Assembly: GCA_902481695.1 (NCBI GenBank)
Contig: CABSXY010000034.1
Coordinates: forward strand, 1-12,919
Length of the DNA: 12,919 bases
Direction: 5' to 3'
Origin: an uncultured Haemophilus sp.
Lineage (GTDB): Bacteria; Pseudomonadota; Gammaproteobacteria; Enterobacterales; Pasteurellaceae
The notes under the pieces were generated by a model. It did no database searches. It saw only the letters and a program-made list of their open reading frames with translations, and was not told the origin of the DNA. The translations under genes and the position numbers were made by a program. This document shows, piece by piece, positions 1 to 7,834 of the stretch. Each line of letters begins with the position of its first letter. The stretch's first letter is position 1.

Positions 1-350
1 CGTTTAGCACCATTAACAGAAGTCCCAATACCAAGAACCAGTATGAGTAAAACAATAGCTAATAAGAAAACTTTTGCGTGCCACTTTTCCCATTGGGAAG
101 AAGAAATCTGGAGAGTTAAATAGCAGGTTGCGAAAGAAAGCAAGACATAAACGGCATCACGTTTAGCAAAATAGAATGTATCATTAAATACACGTGCACT
201 GTAAGGCATCGAAGCAGAAGTTACTGCTACCAAACCAATCAGCAATAGCACGACAAAAAGCCAAAACAATGCGCGATCGTAAAGTAATCCTTGCGGTGTC
301 ACTCTCGCCCATTGTTCATAATTTTGTTTAATTTTATTGATAAATTCCAT
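1..350 (-). CDS. ftsW: FtsW, septal peptidoglycan polymerase (SEDS family), N-terminal part only
   Basis: FtsW is the SEDS-family glycosyltransferase that polymerises septal peptidoglycan from lipid II together with FtsI. Only the first 116 codons are in the window; the rest lies beyond the left edge. The ATG at 350-348 follows an AGGG ribosome site 5 nt upstream and the murD stop by 15 nt. The translation begins MEFINKIKQNYEQW, with a cytoplasmic N-terminus, a first membrane segment at about residues 28-46, further hydrophobic stretches near 66-80 and 94-109, and then GIGTSVNGAKR at the edge. This matches the conserved G-x-x-VNGAkRW region of FtsW/RodA proteins. The place after murD is the standard dcw order, which separates it from RodA. 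No frameshift is seen in the visible part. Confidence 0.93.
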   Translation of the reverse strand, partial: MEFINKIKQNYEQWARVTPQGLLYDRALFWLFVVLLLIGLVAVTSASMPYSARVFNDTFYFAKRDAVYVLLSFATCYLTLQISSSQWEKWHAKVFLLAIVLLILVLGIGTSVNGAK

Positions 351-365
351 TATTACCCTAATTCT

Positions 366-1679
366 TTAAGCTAATTTTGCTAAACGAGTAAACTCTTCAC
401 CTCGTTTTTCAAAAGAGGCAAACTGATCCAAACTTGCACAAGCAGGAGATAATAACACCATATCGCCTGATTTTAAATGCGGACGTAAAAATGAAATGGC
501 TTGTTCCATAGTTTCAAACAAATGGCTTTGACTTGAAAGTGCCGCGAGTTGTTTGCCATCACGACCAAAGCAATAGGTTGAGATATGAGGTTGATTGATT
601 AAATCAGCGAGTTCAGAAAAATCTGCACCTTTTCCATCACCACCTAATAAAAGGTGTAACGTACCCTCAACATATAAACCTGCTAATGCGGCAACGGTGC
701 TACCTACATTAGTAGCTTTGGAGTCATTAATCCAACGAACGCCATTCGCTTGATGTGCTAATTGGAAACGATGGTCTAAGCCTTTAAATTGACGAAGTGT
801 GGTACGAATTGCCTCTAAACTTATGCCTACTGCTTGCGCTAATGCTGTCGCTGCTAAAATATTCATGTAATTATGACGGCCAACTAAGGTCGCTTCATCA
901 CAAGGTAAAATCACTTCAGCTTTCGCCATTAAGTACTGTTTACCATTTTCGGTTTTTAACCAGTAATCCGCTTGATTTTCAGCAAAAGACACAACCTTCT
1001 TAGCTTGATTTTCACCTTCGCCAAAAGTGAGTTTATCTTCTAAATTTACTACCGCTGTTTCTGCATTGTGGTAAATACGTAATTTTGCTTGGCGATAATC
1101 TTCTAAATCAACATAGCGATCCATGTGATCTTCAGTCACATTAAGCACAGTCGCTGCAGCCGCTTTCAAACTGTAAGTGGTTTCAAGTTGGAAACTGGAA
1201 AGCTCTAATACATAAAGATCGCAATCTTCATTTAATAATGACAACGCAGGGATGCCAATGTTTCCACCCATGCCCACTTTTATTCCCGCAGCTTTAGCCA
1301 TTTCATAGACTAATGTTGTCACGGTACTTTTACCGTTAGAGCCTGTAATCCCGACAATTGGCTTGGTGGCAGCTCGACAGAATAACTCAATATCCCCAAT
1401 CACTTCCACACCCGCTGAAAGTGCGGTCTGAATTTCAGGTGTTTTTACCGCGAGTCCTGGGCTAATGACAATAATATCGCTTTCAAGTAACCATTGTTGA
1501 TTTAGGCTACCTGTATGTAAGGGAACATTTTTAGGTAATTTCTCCGCGCCTGCCGGATGTTGACGTGTATCAATCACACGGATGTTTGCTTGTTGAGATT
1601 GAAGATATTCAACGCAAGAAAGGCCTGTTTTCCCAAGGCCTATAATGGTGATAGTTTTATTTTGATATAGAGTTGTCAT
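366..1679 (-). CDS. murD: MurD, UDP-N-acetylmuramoyl-L-alanine:D-glutamate ligase
   Basis: MurD adds D-glutamate to UDP-MurNAc-L-Ala in the cytoplasm, using ATP. The 437-residue product starts MTTLYQNKTITIIGLGKTGL, an N-terminal Rossmann-like UDP-binding domain. The ATP P-loop GSNGKST lies at residues 113-119, and the later motifs GLDHRFQ and WINDSKATN mark the Mur ligase central and C-terminal domains. The frame stays open for 50 codons upstream, to 1829, but that stretch overlaps the end of mraY and a palindromic repeat and does not resemble MurD. The ATG at 1679 gives the length I expect for H. influenzae MurD. It is preceded by a purine-rich GAGAGAAG rather than a strong Shine-Dalgarno. 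One uptake sequence lies inside at 1419-1427. Confidence 0.96.
   Translation of the reverse strand: MTTLYQNKTITIIGLGKTGLSCVEYLQSQQANIRVIDTRQHPAGAEKLPKNVPLHTGSLNQQWLLESDIIVISPGLAVKTPEIQTALSAGVEVIGDIELFCRAATKPIVGITGSNGKSTVTTLVYEMAKAAGIKVGMGGNIGIPALSLLNEDCDLYVLELSSFQLETTYSLKAAAATVLNVTEDHMDRYVDLEDYRQAKLRIYHNAETAVVNLEDKLTFGEGENQAKKVVSFAENQADYWLKTENGKQYLMAKAEVILPCDEATLVGRHNYMNILAATALAQAVGISLEAIRTTLRQFKGLDHRFQLAHQANGVRWINDSKATNVGSTVAALAGLYVEGTLHLLLGGDGKGADFSELADLINQPHISTYCFGRDGKQLAALSSQSHLFETMEQAISFLRPHLKSGDMVLLSPACASLDQFASFEKRGEEFTRLAKLA
1419..1427 (+). repeat. DNA uptake sequence (USS), inside murD
   Basis: This is an exact AAGTGCGGT core on the plus strand, preceded by a further A and followed by CT, inside the murD coding region. 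The USS core marks Pasteurellaceae DNA for competence-driven uptake. Confidence 0.85.
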
Positions 1680-1707
1680 GTTGTTTTTCTTCTCTCGTAT
1701 TCTGGGA

Positions 1708-1741
1708 TCACGCAGGGTGCAACAAGTGCACCCTACAAAAA
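1708..1741 (-). repeat. REP-like short palindromic element between mraY and murD
   Basis: The intergenic gap holds a perfect 8-bp inverted repeat, AGGGTGCA at 1714-1721 and TGCACCCT at 1727-1734, with a 5-nt loop. On the minus strand it reads TGTAGGGTGCACTTGTTGCA and then CCCTGCGTGATCCCAGAA, starting almost directly after the mraY stop codon. A GTAGGGTG...CACCC hairpin with an imperfect tail resembles the small REP/RAYT-mobilised palindromes of gammaproteobacteria and Neisseria. That assignment is by resemblance only. There is no U-tract after the stem, so it is a poor terminator, but it would form a hairpin in the mRNA between mraY and murD. Confidence 0.45.
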
Positions 1742-2824
1742 TTATCTTAGTTTGAGCGTTACAAGCCCCATCAACACCAACATCAAGGATATAATCCAAA
1801 ACCGAATAATCACTCTTGGTTCTGGCCAACCTTTTAATTCAAAGTGATGATGAATCGGCGCCATTCTAAAAATACGTTGTTTTCTTAATTTGTAAGAACC
1901 CACTTGTAAAATTACAGACAAGGCTTCAACAACAAATACACCGCCCATAATCACTAATAAGAATTCTTGACGAACAAGGATGGCAACAACACCAAGTGCG
2001 CCACCAAGTGCAAGAGAGCCAACATCGCCCATAAAGACTTGAGCAGGATACGTGTTAAACCATAAGAATCCTAAGCCTGCGCCTACGATTGCAGTACAGA
2101 ACACCACCACTTCAGAACTATGTTTGATGTAAGGAATATGTAAGTATTCTGCGAAATTAACGTTACCAGTCGCCCATGCAATTAAAGCAAATGCACCTGC
2201 GACTAACGCTGTTGGCATGATAGCGAGCCCATCTAAACCGTCAGTTAAGTTTACCGCATTACCTGTACCGACAATCACAAAGTAAGACAACACGATATAG
2301 AATAGACCTAATTGCGGCATGATATCTTTGAAGAATGGAATCACTAAACGAGTTGCATCGGTATCATGACCTAACCAATACAACCATATGATTGCTACTA
2401 ATGCGACGACTGACATCCAGAAATATTTCCAACGTGCAATTAAACCATCTGTATTTTTACGCGTGATTTTACGGAAATCATCCACAAAGCCAATTGCACC
2501 ATAGCCAAACAATACAAATAAGCAAATCCAGACGTAAGGATTCGTTAAGTTGGCCCATAATAACGTACTCACACCGATGGAGAATAAAATCATCACACCG
2601 CCCATAGTTGGGGTGCCTTTTTTCGCAAAGTGACTTTCAGGACCATCATTACGCACTTCTTGGCCAAATTTTAAAATTTGAAGGCGTTTGATCACTTTCG
2701 GACCAATCCATAAAGAAATGAAAAGTGCGGTTAATAATGCCAAAATCGCACGTACGGTAATATAGGAAATGGCATTAAATGCCGTTTCATAGCGAACTAA
2801 ATATTCAGCAAGCCAAACTAACAT
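1742..2824 (-). CDS. mraY: MraY, phospho-MurNAc-pentapeptide transferase
   Basis: MraY transfers phospho-MurNAc-pentapeptide from UDP to undecaprenyl phosphate, making lipid I at the inner membrane. The 360-residue length equals that of the E. coli enzyme, and the chain is a series of about ten hydrophobic segments. Conserved sites are all present: GTPTMGG at 70-76, the Asp pair in GFVDDFRK (D115, D116), NLTDGLDGLA at 192-201, MGDVGSLALGG with D267, and the histidine motif PIHHHFE at 323-329. The ATG overlaps the last 7 nt of murF, with an AAAGGA ribosome site inside the murF 3' end, so translation is probably coupled. A USS lies inside at 2723-2731. Confidence 0.98.
   Translation of the reverse strand: MLVWLAEYLVRYETAFNAISYITVRAILALLTALFISLWIGPKVIKRLQILKFGQEVRNDGPESHFAKKGTPTMGGVMILFSIGVSTLLWANLTNPYVWICLFVLFGYGAIGFVDDFRKITRKNTDGLIARWKYFWMSVVALVAIIWLYWLGHDTDATRLVIPFFKDIMPQLGLFYIVLSYFVIVGTGNAVNLTDGLDGLAIMPTALVAGAFALIAWATGNVNFAEYLHIPYIKHSSEVVVFCTAIVGAGLGFLWFNTYPAQVFMGDVGSLALGGALGVVAILVRQEFLLVIMGGVFVVEALSVILQVGSYKLRKQRIFRMAPIHHHFELKGWPEPRVIIRFWIISLMLVLMGLVTLKLR
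2723..2731 (+). repeat. DNA uptake sequence (USS), inside mraY
   Basis: Exact AAGTGCGGT on the plus strand within the 5' third of mraY, preceded by AA. Confidence 0.85.
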
Positions 2825-4188
2825 AAGCTATCCTTTAATGAATAAATCGTCTCTTCCATTTTCATTGAGCGCGAGCCTTTCGCTAATACGACGACTTTTT
2901 GGTTTTCTTGTAATTTCTGTTTAATAATATCTAACGTATAAGCTGTCAATTCAGCTTTATCTGTAAAATGTTTTCCCAAAACAGCTTCAGAAATGACCGC
3001 ACTTTCTGTTCCATAAGAAAGCACTAAATCTAATTTAGCTTGTTTTGCATGCTCGCCCACTTGTTGATGACATTTTAGACTATCCTCGCCTAATTCTTTC
3101 ATATCGCCCACAAGTAGAATACGGAAAGCATCGTAACCTTTTAAAACATCAATCGCCGCTTGTAAAGAATCCACATTTGCATTGTAAGTATCATCTAATA
3201 GCAACAGATTTTCATTCACTTGAATTGGGAATAAGCGTCCTTTTACTTGGGAGCGATGTTCAAGTCCTGCTTTTACATCAGCCAGACTCGCGCCCACATT
3301 CATAGCAAGTGCGGTCGCTGCCAAAGCATTTTTTACATTATGCTCACCTAAATAAGGCAAATTAATCTCAATGCTACCTTTTGGGGAAACTAACATAAAC
3401 GTTGAGCCATTAGGTGAATGTTCTACGTTTTCAGCTTTGTAATCGCCACCATTAAAATATTGAATGGCATGAGAGCCAATTTCTTTTTGCCACAATTCAA
3501 TATAATTATGTTCGCTGTTAATAATGGCCATACCATTTGGGGTTAAACCGCGATAGATTTCACCTTTCGCACGCGCTACACCCTCAATTGAGCCAAAGCC
3601 TTCTAAATGTGCGGCTGCCACGTTATTCACTAATGCAGCTTCTGGCTGCGCAAGATGCGTGGTGTAATCAATTTCACCTTGATGATTGGCACCTAACTCA
3701 ATAACAGCAAATTTATGTTGCTCTGTTAAGCGTAATAATGTGAGTGGTACGCCAATATCGTTGTTGAAATTACCATTAGTGAATAAAACTGCTTCTGGAT
3801 TGCCCGATGTTTGTTGCAGAATGGATGCGGTCATCTCTTTCACTGTGGTTTTACCTGAAGAGCCTGTCATCGCTACGGTACGAGGATTAATTTTTTCACG
3901 TAACCATTTTGCTAATTGACCAAGGGCTAAACGCGTATCTGAAACAACTAATTGTGGTGTTGAAATGTTAGTGTTAGCTTTTTGCACAACTAAGGCTGTC
4001 GCACCTTGCTCAACGGCTTTATCTAAGTATTGATGTGCATCAAAATGCTCACCTTTTAATGCAAAGAAAAGCGAGTTGGATACAGTTTTGCGAGTATCAG
4101 TATTGATATTTTCAACAACGGCCTGCCCATCACCAATAAGATTGGCATTTAAAATTTGGGCAAGCTGTTGGGTAGTAAGTTTAATCAT
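2818..4188 (-). CDS. murF: MurF, UDP-MurNAc-tripeptide:D-Ala-D-Ala ligase
   Basis: MurF adds the D-Ala-D-Ala dipeptide to UDP-MurNAc-tripeptide, the last cytoplasmic step of precursor synthesis. The product is 456 residues (E. coli MurF is 452). It shows the N-terminal substrate domain with INTDTRK at 28-34, the P-loop GSSGKTT at 109-115, the central-domain motif ELGANHQGEIDYT at 164-176, and DDTYNAN at 332-338 in the C-terminal domain. The ATG lies 5 nt after the murE stop. No G-rich Shine-Dalgarno precedes it, only an A-rich stretch, so it probably depends on translational coupling with murE. The gene contains two uptake sequences (2996-3004 and 3307-3315) and overlaps mraY by 7 nt. Confidence 0.97.
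   Translation of the reverse strand: MIKLTTQQLAQILNANLIGDGQAVVENINTDTRKTVSNSLFFALKGEHFDAHQYLDKAVEQGATALVVQKANTNISTPQLVVSDTRLALGQLAKWLREKINPRTVAMTGSSGKTTVKEMTASILQQTSGNPEAVLFTNGNFNNDIGVPLTLLRLTEQHKFAVIELGANHQGEIDYTTHLAQPEAALVNNVAAAHLEGFGSIEGVARAKGEIYRGLTPNGMAIINSEHNYIELWQKEIGSHAIQYFNGGDYKAENVEHSPNGSTFMLVSPKGSIEINLPYLGEHNVKNALAATALAMNVGASLADVKAGLEHRSQVKGRLFPIQVNENLLLLDDTYNANVDSLQAAIDVLKGYDAFRILLVGDMKELGEDSLKCHQQVGEHAKQAKLDLVLSYGTESAVISEAVLGKHFTDKAELTAYTLDIIKQKLQENQKVVVLAKGSRSMKMEETIYSLKDSLC
2996..3004 (-). repeat. DNA uptake sequence (USS), inside murF
   Basis: Exact ACCGCACTT on the plus strand, which is AAGTGCGGT on the minus strand, followed there by CA as in the extended Haemophilus consensus. 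Confidence 0.85.
3307..3315 (+). repeat. DNA uptake sequence (USS), inside murF
   Basis: Exact AAGTGCGGT on the plus strand, about 300 bp from the oppositely oriented copy in the same gene. Confidence 0.85.
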
Positions 4189-4193
4189 TATGT

Positions 4194-5663
4194 TTATTTT
4201 TTCGTTAAATAGGCTTCAGCCACTTCTTGATCAGAGAAATGAAGTGTTTTATCCCCAATGATCTGATAGTTTTCATGGCCTTTACCGGCAATCACGATCA
4301 CGTCATCTTCAACGGCGTTCTCAATGGTAAATTTAATGGCTTCTTCACGATCTGGAATTACACCAACATCTTCCATTCGGCTAAAACCAGTGAGAATATC
4401 CGCTTCAATTTTATTTGGATCTTCTGTGCGTGGATTATCTTGAGTCACAATGACTAAATCAGCAAATTGCTCTGCCGCTTTTGCCATGAGTGGACGTTTA
4501 CCTGCATCACGATCACCGCCACAACCAAAGATACACCAAAGGTTACCTTTGCAATGTTCACGGGCTGCATTTAAGGCTTTTTCTAATGCATCCGGAGTAT
4601 GCGCATAATCAACGATAACGGTCGGTTTGCCTGCTTTTTTAATTAATTCCATTCTTCCATTTACTCCCTTTAACTGTGAAACCGTACGGATAAGATCATC
4701 GAAAGAATAACCTAAAGCCAATAAAACAGCCGTGGCTAACAACAGATTACTCACGTTAAAAGCGCCAATTAATGGGCTATGTAATGTGCCATTTCCCCAA
4801 CTTGATGCAACATCAATGACTGCACCTTCATGAGTAAAACGAATTTGCGTAGCATAAAGCCATTGTTTAGATGTTGGATGGAAATCTGGGTGACAGCTGA
4901 CTGCGATACCATTTGGTAATTCACTTAACCATGCAGCCCCAATTGGATCGTCAGCATTAAGAATTTGTAATTCGGGCGCTAAATCAATGAAAAAGCGTTT
5001 TTTAGCTTCTGCATACTTTTCCATTGTTTCGTGATAATCCAAATGATCGCGACTTAAATTGGTAAAAATAGCGGCTTTAAATTTGAGCGCTTCAACACGA
5101 TGCTGAACTAAACCATGTGAAGACACTTCGATAGAAGCAAAATCTGTGCCTTTCTCTACAAAATTAGCCAGATTTTCTTGAACTTCAACAGCTGAACCTG
5201 TGGTATTTTTAGCTTCTTTGACTTGACCTAATAAACCATTGCCAATAGTGCCCATGACAGCTGCTTTATGACCTAACAGCGTAGCCCATTGAGCTAATAA
5301 TTGAGAAACGGTGGTTTTACCGTTTGTTCCCGTGACTCCGACTAAAGTCAATTTTTCGGAAGGATTGCCATAAAATTGACCTGTCAATGCCGAAAGCTGA
5401 GCAGATAAATGATAGTAGCAAATCACTGGCACATTATTTTGCCATTGGATGCTCAAATGCTCGTTTTCTAAATCTGTTTCTAAAATAACCGCACTTGCAC
5501 CAGAAGAAATGGCTTGAGGCACAAATTGACTCGCATCAAAACGATGTCCCTTTACTGCCACAAACAAATCACCTTGGGTCACTTTGCGGCTATCTAACAC
5601 CATCGCCTTCACATTAATGTCTGAAAGCACTGGAAGATCAAAAAGTGCGGTCAATTTTTTCAT
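4194..5663 (-). CDS. murE: MurE, UDP-MurNAc-L-Ala-D-Glu:meso-diaminopimelate ligase
   Basis: MurE adds meso-diaminopimelate to UDP-MurNAc-dipeptide. The product is 489 residues (E. coli 495). Visible motifs are DSRKVTQGDLFVAVKG near 24-39, the P-loop GTNGKTT at 112-118, EVSSHGL at 179-185, the EAKKRFF segment around 219-225 that carries the lysine usually carbamylated, NGRMEL at 335-340 and VDYAHTPDAL at 351-360. The DNPR motif at 409-412 is the signature of ligases that use diaminopimelate rather than lysine, as expected for a Gram-negative. The ATG is 14 nt after the ftsI stop, with an AAAAGG ribosome site. Uptake sequences lie at 5488-5496 and 5643-5651, the latter within the first ten codons. 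Confidence 0.98.
   Translation of the reverse strand: MKKLTALFDLPVLSDINVKAMVLDSRKVTQGDLFVAVKGHRFDASQFVPQAISSGASAVILETDLENEHLSIQWQNNVPVICYYHLSAQLSALTGQFYGNPSEKLTLVGVTGTNGKTTVSQLLAQWATLLGHKAAVMGTIGNGLLGQVKEAKNTTGSAVEVQENLANFVEKGTDFASIEVSSHGLVQHRVEALKFKAAIFTNLSRDHLDYHETMEKYAEAKKRFFIDLAPELQILNADDPIGAAWLSELPNGIAVSCHPDFHPTSKQWLYATQIRFTHEGAVIDVASSWGNGTLHSPLIGAFNVSNLLLATAVLLALGYSFDDLIRTVSQLKGVNGRMELIKKAGKPTVIVDYAHTPDALEKALNAAREHCKGNLWCIFGCGGDRDAGKRPLMAKAAEQFADLVIVTQDNPRTEDPNKIEADILTGFSRMEDVGVIPDREEAIKFTIENAVEDDVIVIAGKGHENYQIIGDKTLHFSDQEVAEAYLTKK
5488..5496 (-). repeat. DNA uptake sequence (USS), inside murE
   Basis: ACCGCACTT on the plus strand, an exact core on the minus strand, followed on that strand by the AT-rich run TATTTTA. 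Confidence 0.85.
5643..5651 (+). repeat. DNA uptake sequence (USS), near the murE start
   Basis: Exact AAGTGCGGT, with the extended context AAAAGTGCGGTCAATTTTTT that fits the longer USS consensus with a downstream AT-rich tract. It encodes residues close to the MurE N-terminus. Confidence 0.88.
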
Positions 5664-5677
5664 TGTTTTGCCTTTTC

Positions 5678-7498
5678 TTAATTCATTTTTTCAAGTTTTT
5701 GATCGCTTAAGCGAACAGTGCGTCTTGCTGTTTTTTCTGTTGGTTCTGCATCTGGCGCAATACCATTTGCACGTAATGCATAGCCCATAATGCTTGAGAA
5801 TACTGGCGCAGATACCGCACCACCATAGTACTGTCCTGCTTTCGGATCGTTAATCAAAATAACTAATGCATAACGTGGATCGCTAATTGGTGCGATACCC
5901 GCTGTAAATGCCACATATTTATTAACATAGTGACCATTTTCAATTTTACGCGCTGTACCGGTTTTCACGCCTACACGATACCCTTCAACCATCGCACGTT
6001 TATTTTTGATTGCCACTTTCTCTAACATACCCACGACGTCTTTCGTGATTTTTTCAGAGAAAACACGTTGACCAATAACCGGCGGATCAACTTTAGTGAT
6101 AGAAAGTGGACGATAAATCCCGAAGCTACCTAGCGTTGCATAGGCGCGCGCAATTTGTAATGGTGTTGAAGTAATCCCATAACCATAGGCGACCGTAGCT
6201 CGCTCAATATCCGCCCAACGTTTACGGTTTGCATTTAATACCCCACGTTGTTCACCGATTAAGCCTAACTCAGTATCTTTACCTAAGCCTGCATTTTGGT
6301 AAGTTTCCATTAATGCTGAAGGTGGCATACGTAACGCAAGACGGCTCACACCACGGTTACTGGAGTTAATCAATATTTCATCTAAGGTTTGCTGTGGACG
6401 AGGTGCCACGTCGACAATTTCTTTACCACTTACGGTAAATGAACCTGTATTAATTACCTCATCACGTCTCACTGCGCCACGTTGAAGTGCGGTCAACACG
6501 ACGAAAGGTTTTACGGTTGAACCTGGTTCAAAGGTATCGGTAATGGCACGGTTACGTTTTAACTCATCTTTTACATTAGCTAAGTTATTCGGATTGTAGG
6601 AAGGCGCGGTTGCCATGGCTAATACTTCACCCGTACGTACATCCACCAATACGGCTGTGCCTGATTCAGCTTTATTCTCTGTTACCGCTTTTTTGATTTC
6701 ACGATACACCATGGATTGTAACTTTTCATCAATACTTAAGGTGACATCTTGTGCATCGTATTTTTTCTCATCGGCAATATGTTCAACCACATTACCACGT
6801 TTATCTTTACGAACAACACGCGCACCGTCTTTACCTACTAACATTGAGTTAAAGCTTGCCTCAACCCCTTCAATCCCTTTACCATCAATGTTGGTAAAGC
6901 CGATTAATTGGGCCGCCTCTTCTACACGAGGATAAAAACGACGTGGTTCAGTCTCTAATGAAATACCTTTAATTTTGAGATCACGAATATAATTCGCTTT
7001 GCTCGCTTCTACTTGGCGCGCTAAATACAAGAAGCCTGACTTGGCATTTTTCTCAATTTTTTTCACCAACTCTGCTGGTGTCATATTTAATTCGTTAGCA
7101 AGGGCTTTGATACGTTCTTTATCATCTAATGCATTTTCTTTTAGCATTAAACGCGGTTCTGCCACAATTGCACTCATCGGCACACTCACCGATAACAATT
7201 GGCCGTTACGATCTAAAATTGAACCACGAACAGAAAGGACGTCATCTTTACGTAATGAACGTTTGTCCGCTTCACCAGAAAGGGTTTCAGAATTAACAGA
7301 TTGCACATAAGCAGCACGAGCCACTAATGCGCCTAATCCTAAGAAAATAAAACTTGTCGCAATAAGATAACGACCACGAAGGAAGCATTTCTCAAATACC
7401 ATCTTCGGTTTATTTGGTTTTACTGACGCAGGTTGAGCCAATTTTCTAATTGTTTTCTTTGGCTTTCCTGGTTTCTTAGAGGAATTAAATCTAACCAT
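5678..7498 (-). CDS. ftsI: FtsI (PBP3), septal peptidoglycan transpeptidase
   Basis: FtsI is the division-specific class B penicillin-binding protein that cross-links septal peptidoglycan. The product is 606 residues: a basic cytoplasmic tail, one membrane anchor at about 43-63, the PBP dimerisation domain from about 85, and the transpeptidase domain from about 250. The active-site motifs fall exactly at H. influenzae PBP3 positions: STVK with catalytic S327, SSN at 379-381, KTG at 512-514. I chose the ATG at 7498. It gives that numbering, and it sits 12 nt from an AGGG ribosome site; a TTG three codons upstream is only 3 nt from it. R517, N526, S385 and L389 are the reference residues. N350, I377, I547 and S569 differ from the common H. 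influenzae residues. It lies 14 nt after ftsL. Confidence 0.98.
   Translation of the reverse strand: MVRFNSSKKPGKPKKTIRKLAQPASVKPNKPKMVFEKCFLRGRYLIATSFIFLGLGALVARAAYVQSVNSETLSGEADKRSLRKDDVLSVRGSILDRNGQLLSVSVPMSAIVAEPRLMLKENALDDKERIKALANELNMTPAELVKKIEKNAKSGFLYLARQVEASKANYIRDLKIKGISLETEPRRFYPRVEEAAQLIGFTNIDGKGIEGVEASFNSMLVGKDGARVVRKDKRGNVVEHIADEKKYDAQDVTLSIDEKLQSMVYREIKKAVTENKAESGTAVLVDVRTGEVLAMATAPSYNPNNLANVKDELKRNRAITDTFEPGSTVKPFVVLTALQRGAVRRDEVINTGSFTVSGKEIVDVAPRPQQTLDEILINSSNRGVSRLALRMPPSALMETYQNAGLGKDTELGLIGEQRGVLNANRKRWADIERATVAYGYGITSTPLQIARAYATLGSFGIYRPLSITKVDPPVIGQRVFSEKITKDVVGMLEKVAIKNKRAMVEGYRVGVKTGTARKIENGHYVNKYVAFTAGIAPISDPRYALVILINDPKAGQYYGGAVSAPVFSSIMGYALRANGIAPDAEPTEKTARRTVRLSDQKLEKMN
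6485..6493 (+). repeat. DNA uptake sequence (USS), inside ftsI
   Basis: Exact AAGTGCGGT followed by CA, in the transpeptidase-domain coding region a few codons downstream of the catalytic STVK. Confidence 0.85.
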
Positions 7499-7512
7499 TT
7501 TATTCAAAATCC

Positions 7513-7833
7513 CTATTCAAAAATAACCACTTCTTGTTCACTTTGAACACGTTGCATTTTTAATGTACCGATTGCAATGGATTCAACTCTTGTATTATCA
7601 CTTTCGGTTGCTTCTTGTAATTGCAAATTGCGATATTCGTTTTCAAGGGCTTGGTGTTGTAATACCAACTGCCCGTTTTCAGAAATCAAGCCTCGTGTTT
7701 GATGAGTCATCCAAATCGTACCCATAGCAGAAGCTAAAATTAATAAAAGTAGGACGACAATCAATTTATTAGAAGAAAAAATATCTTCAACGAGAATATG
7801 TTGTAAAGGATAACGTTCGCTATTTTCTAACAT
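7513..7833 (-). CDS. ftsL: FtsL, division protein of the FtsQLB complex
   Basis: FtsL is a small bitopic membrane protein that forms the FtsQLB complex and activates FtsW-FtsI at the septum. The 106-residue product has a short cytoplasmic N-terminus, one membrane segment at about 24-42 (KLIVVLLLLILASAMGTIW), and a periplasmic coiled-coil-like stretch at about 46-80 (ISENGQLVLQHQALENEYRN). FtsL proteins are poorly conserved in sequence, so the call rests on size, topology and the slot between rsmH and ftsI. The ATG lies one nt after the rsmH stop, with AAAGGG inside the end of rsmH as the ribosome site. Confidence 0.95.
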   Translation of the reverse strand: MLENSERYPLQHILVEDIFSSNKLIVVLLLLILASAMGTIWMTHQTRGLISENGQLVLQHQALENEYRNLQLQEATESDNTRVESIAIGTLKMQRVQSEQEVVIFE

Positions 7834-7834
7834 C

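Noticed and set aside
1680..1829. N-terminal extension of MurD by 50 codons
   Set aside because: The frame is open, but the extra residues overlap mraY and the palindromic element, have no MurD similarity and would give an abnormal length; the ATG at 1679 fits the family.
6615..6935. Plus-strand reading frame of 106 codons inside ftsI
   Set aside because: It lies wholly antisense to conserved FtsI coding sequence, is rich in low-complexity Ser/Thr and shows no domain; the same holds for the other plus-strand frames in the mur genes, rsmH, mraZ, cstA and the sirtuin gene.
7499..7507. TTG start of ftsI three codons upstream
   Set aside because: It sits only 3 nt from the AGGG ribosome site, while the ATG at 7498 gives exact H. 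influenzae PBP3 numbering of all motifs.
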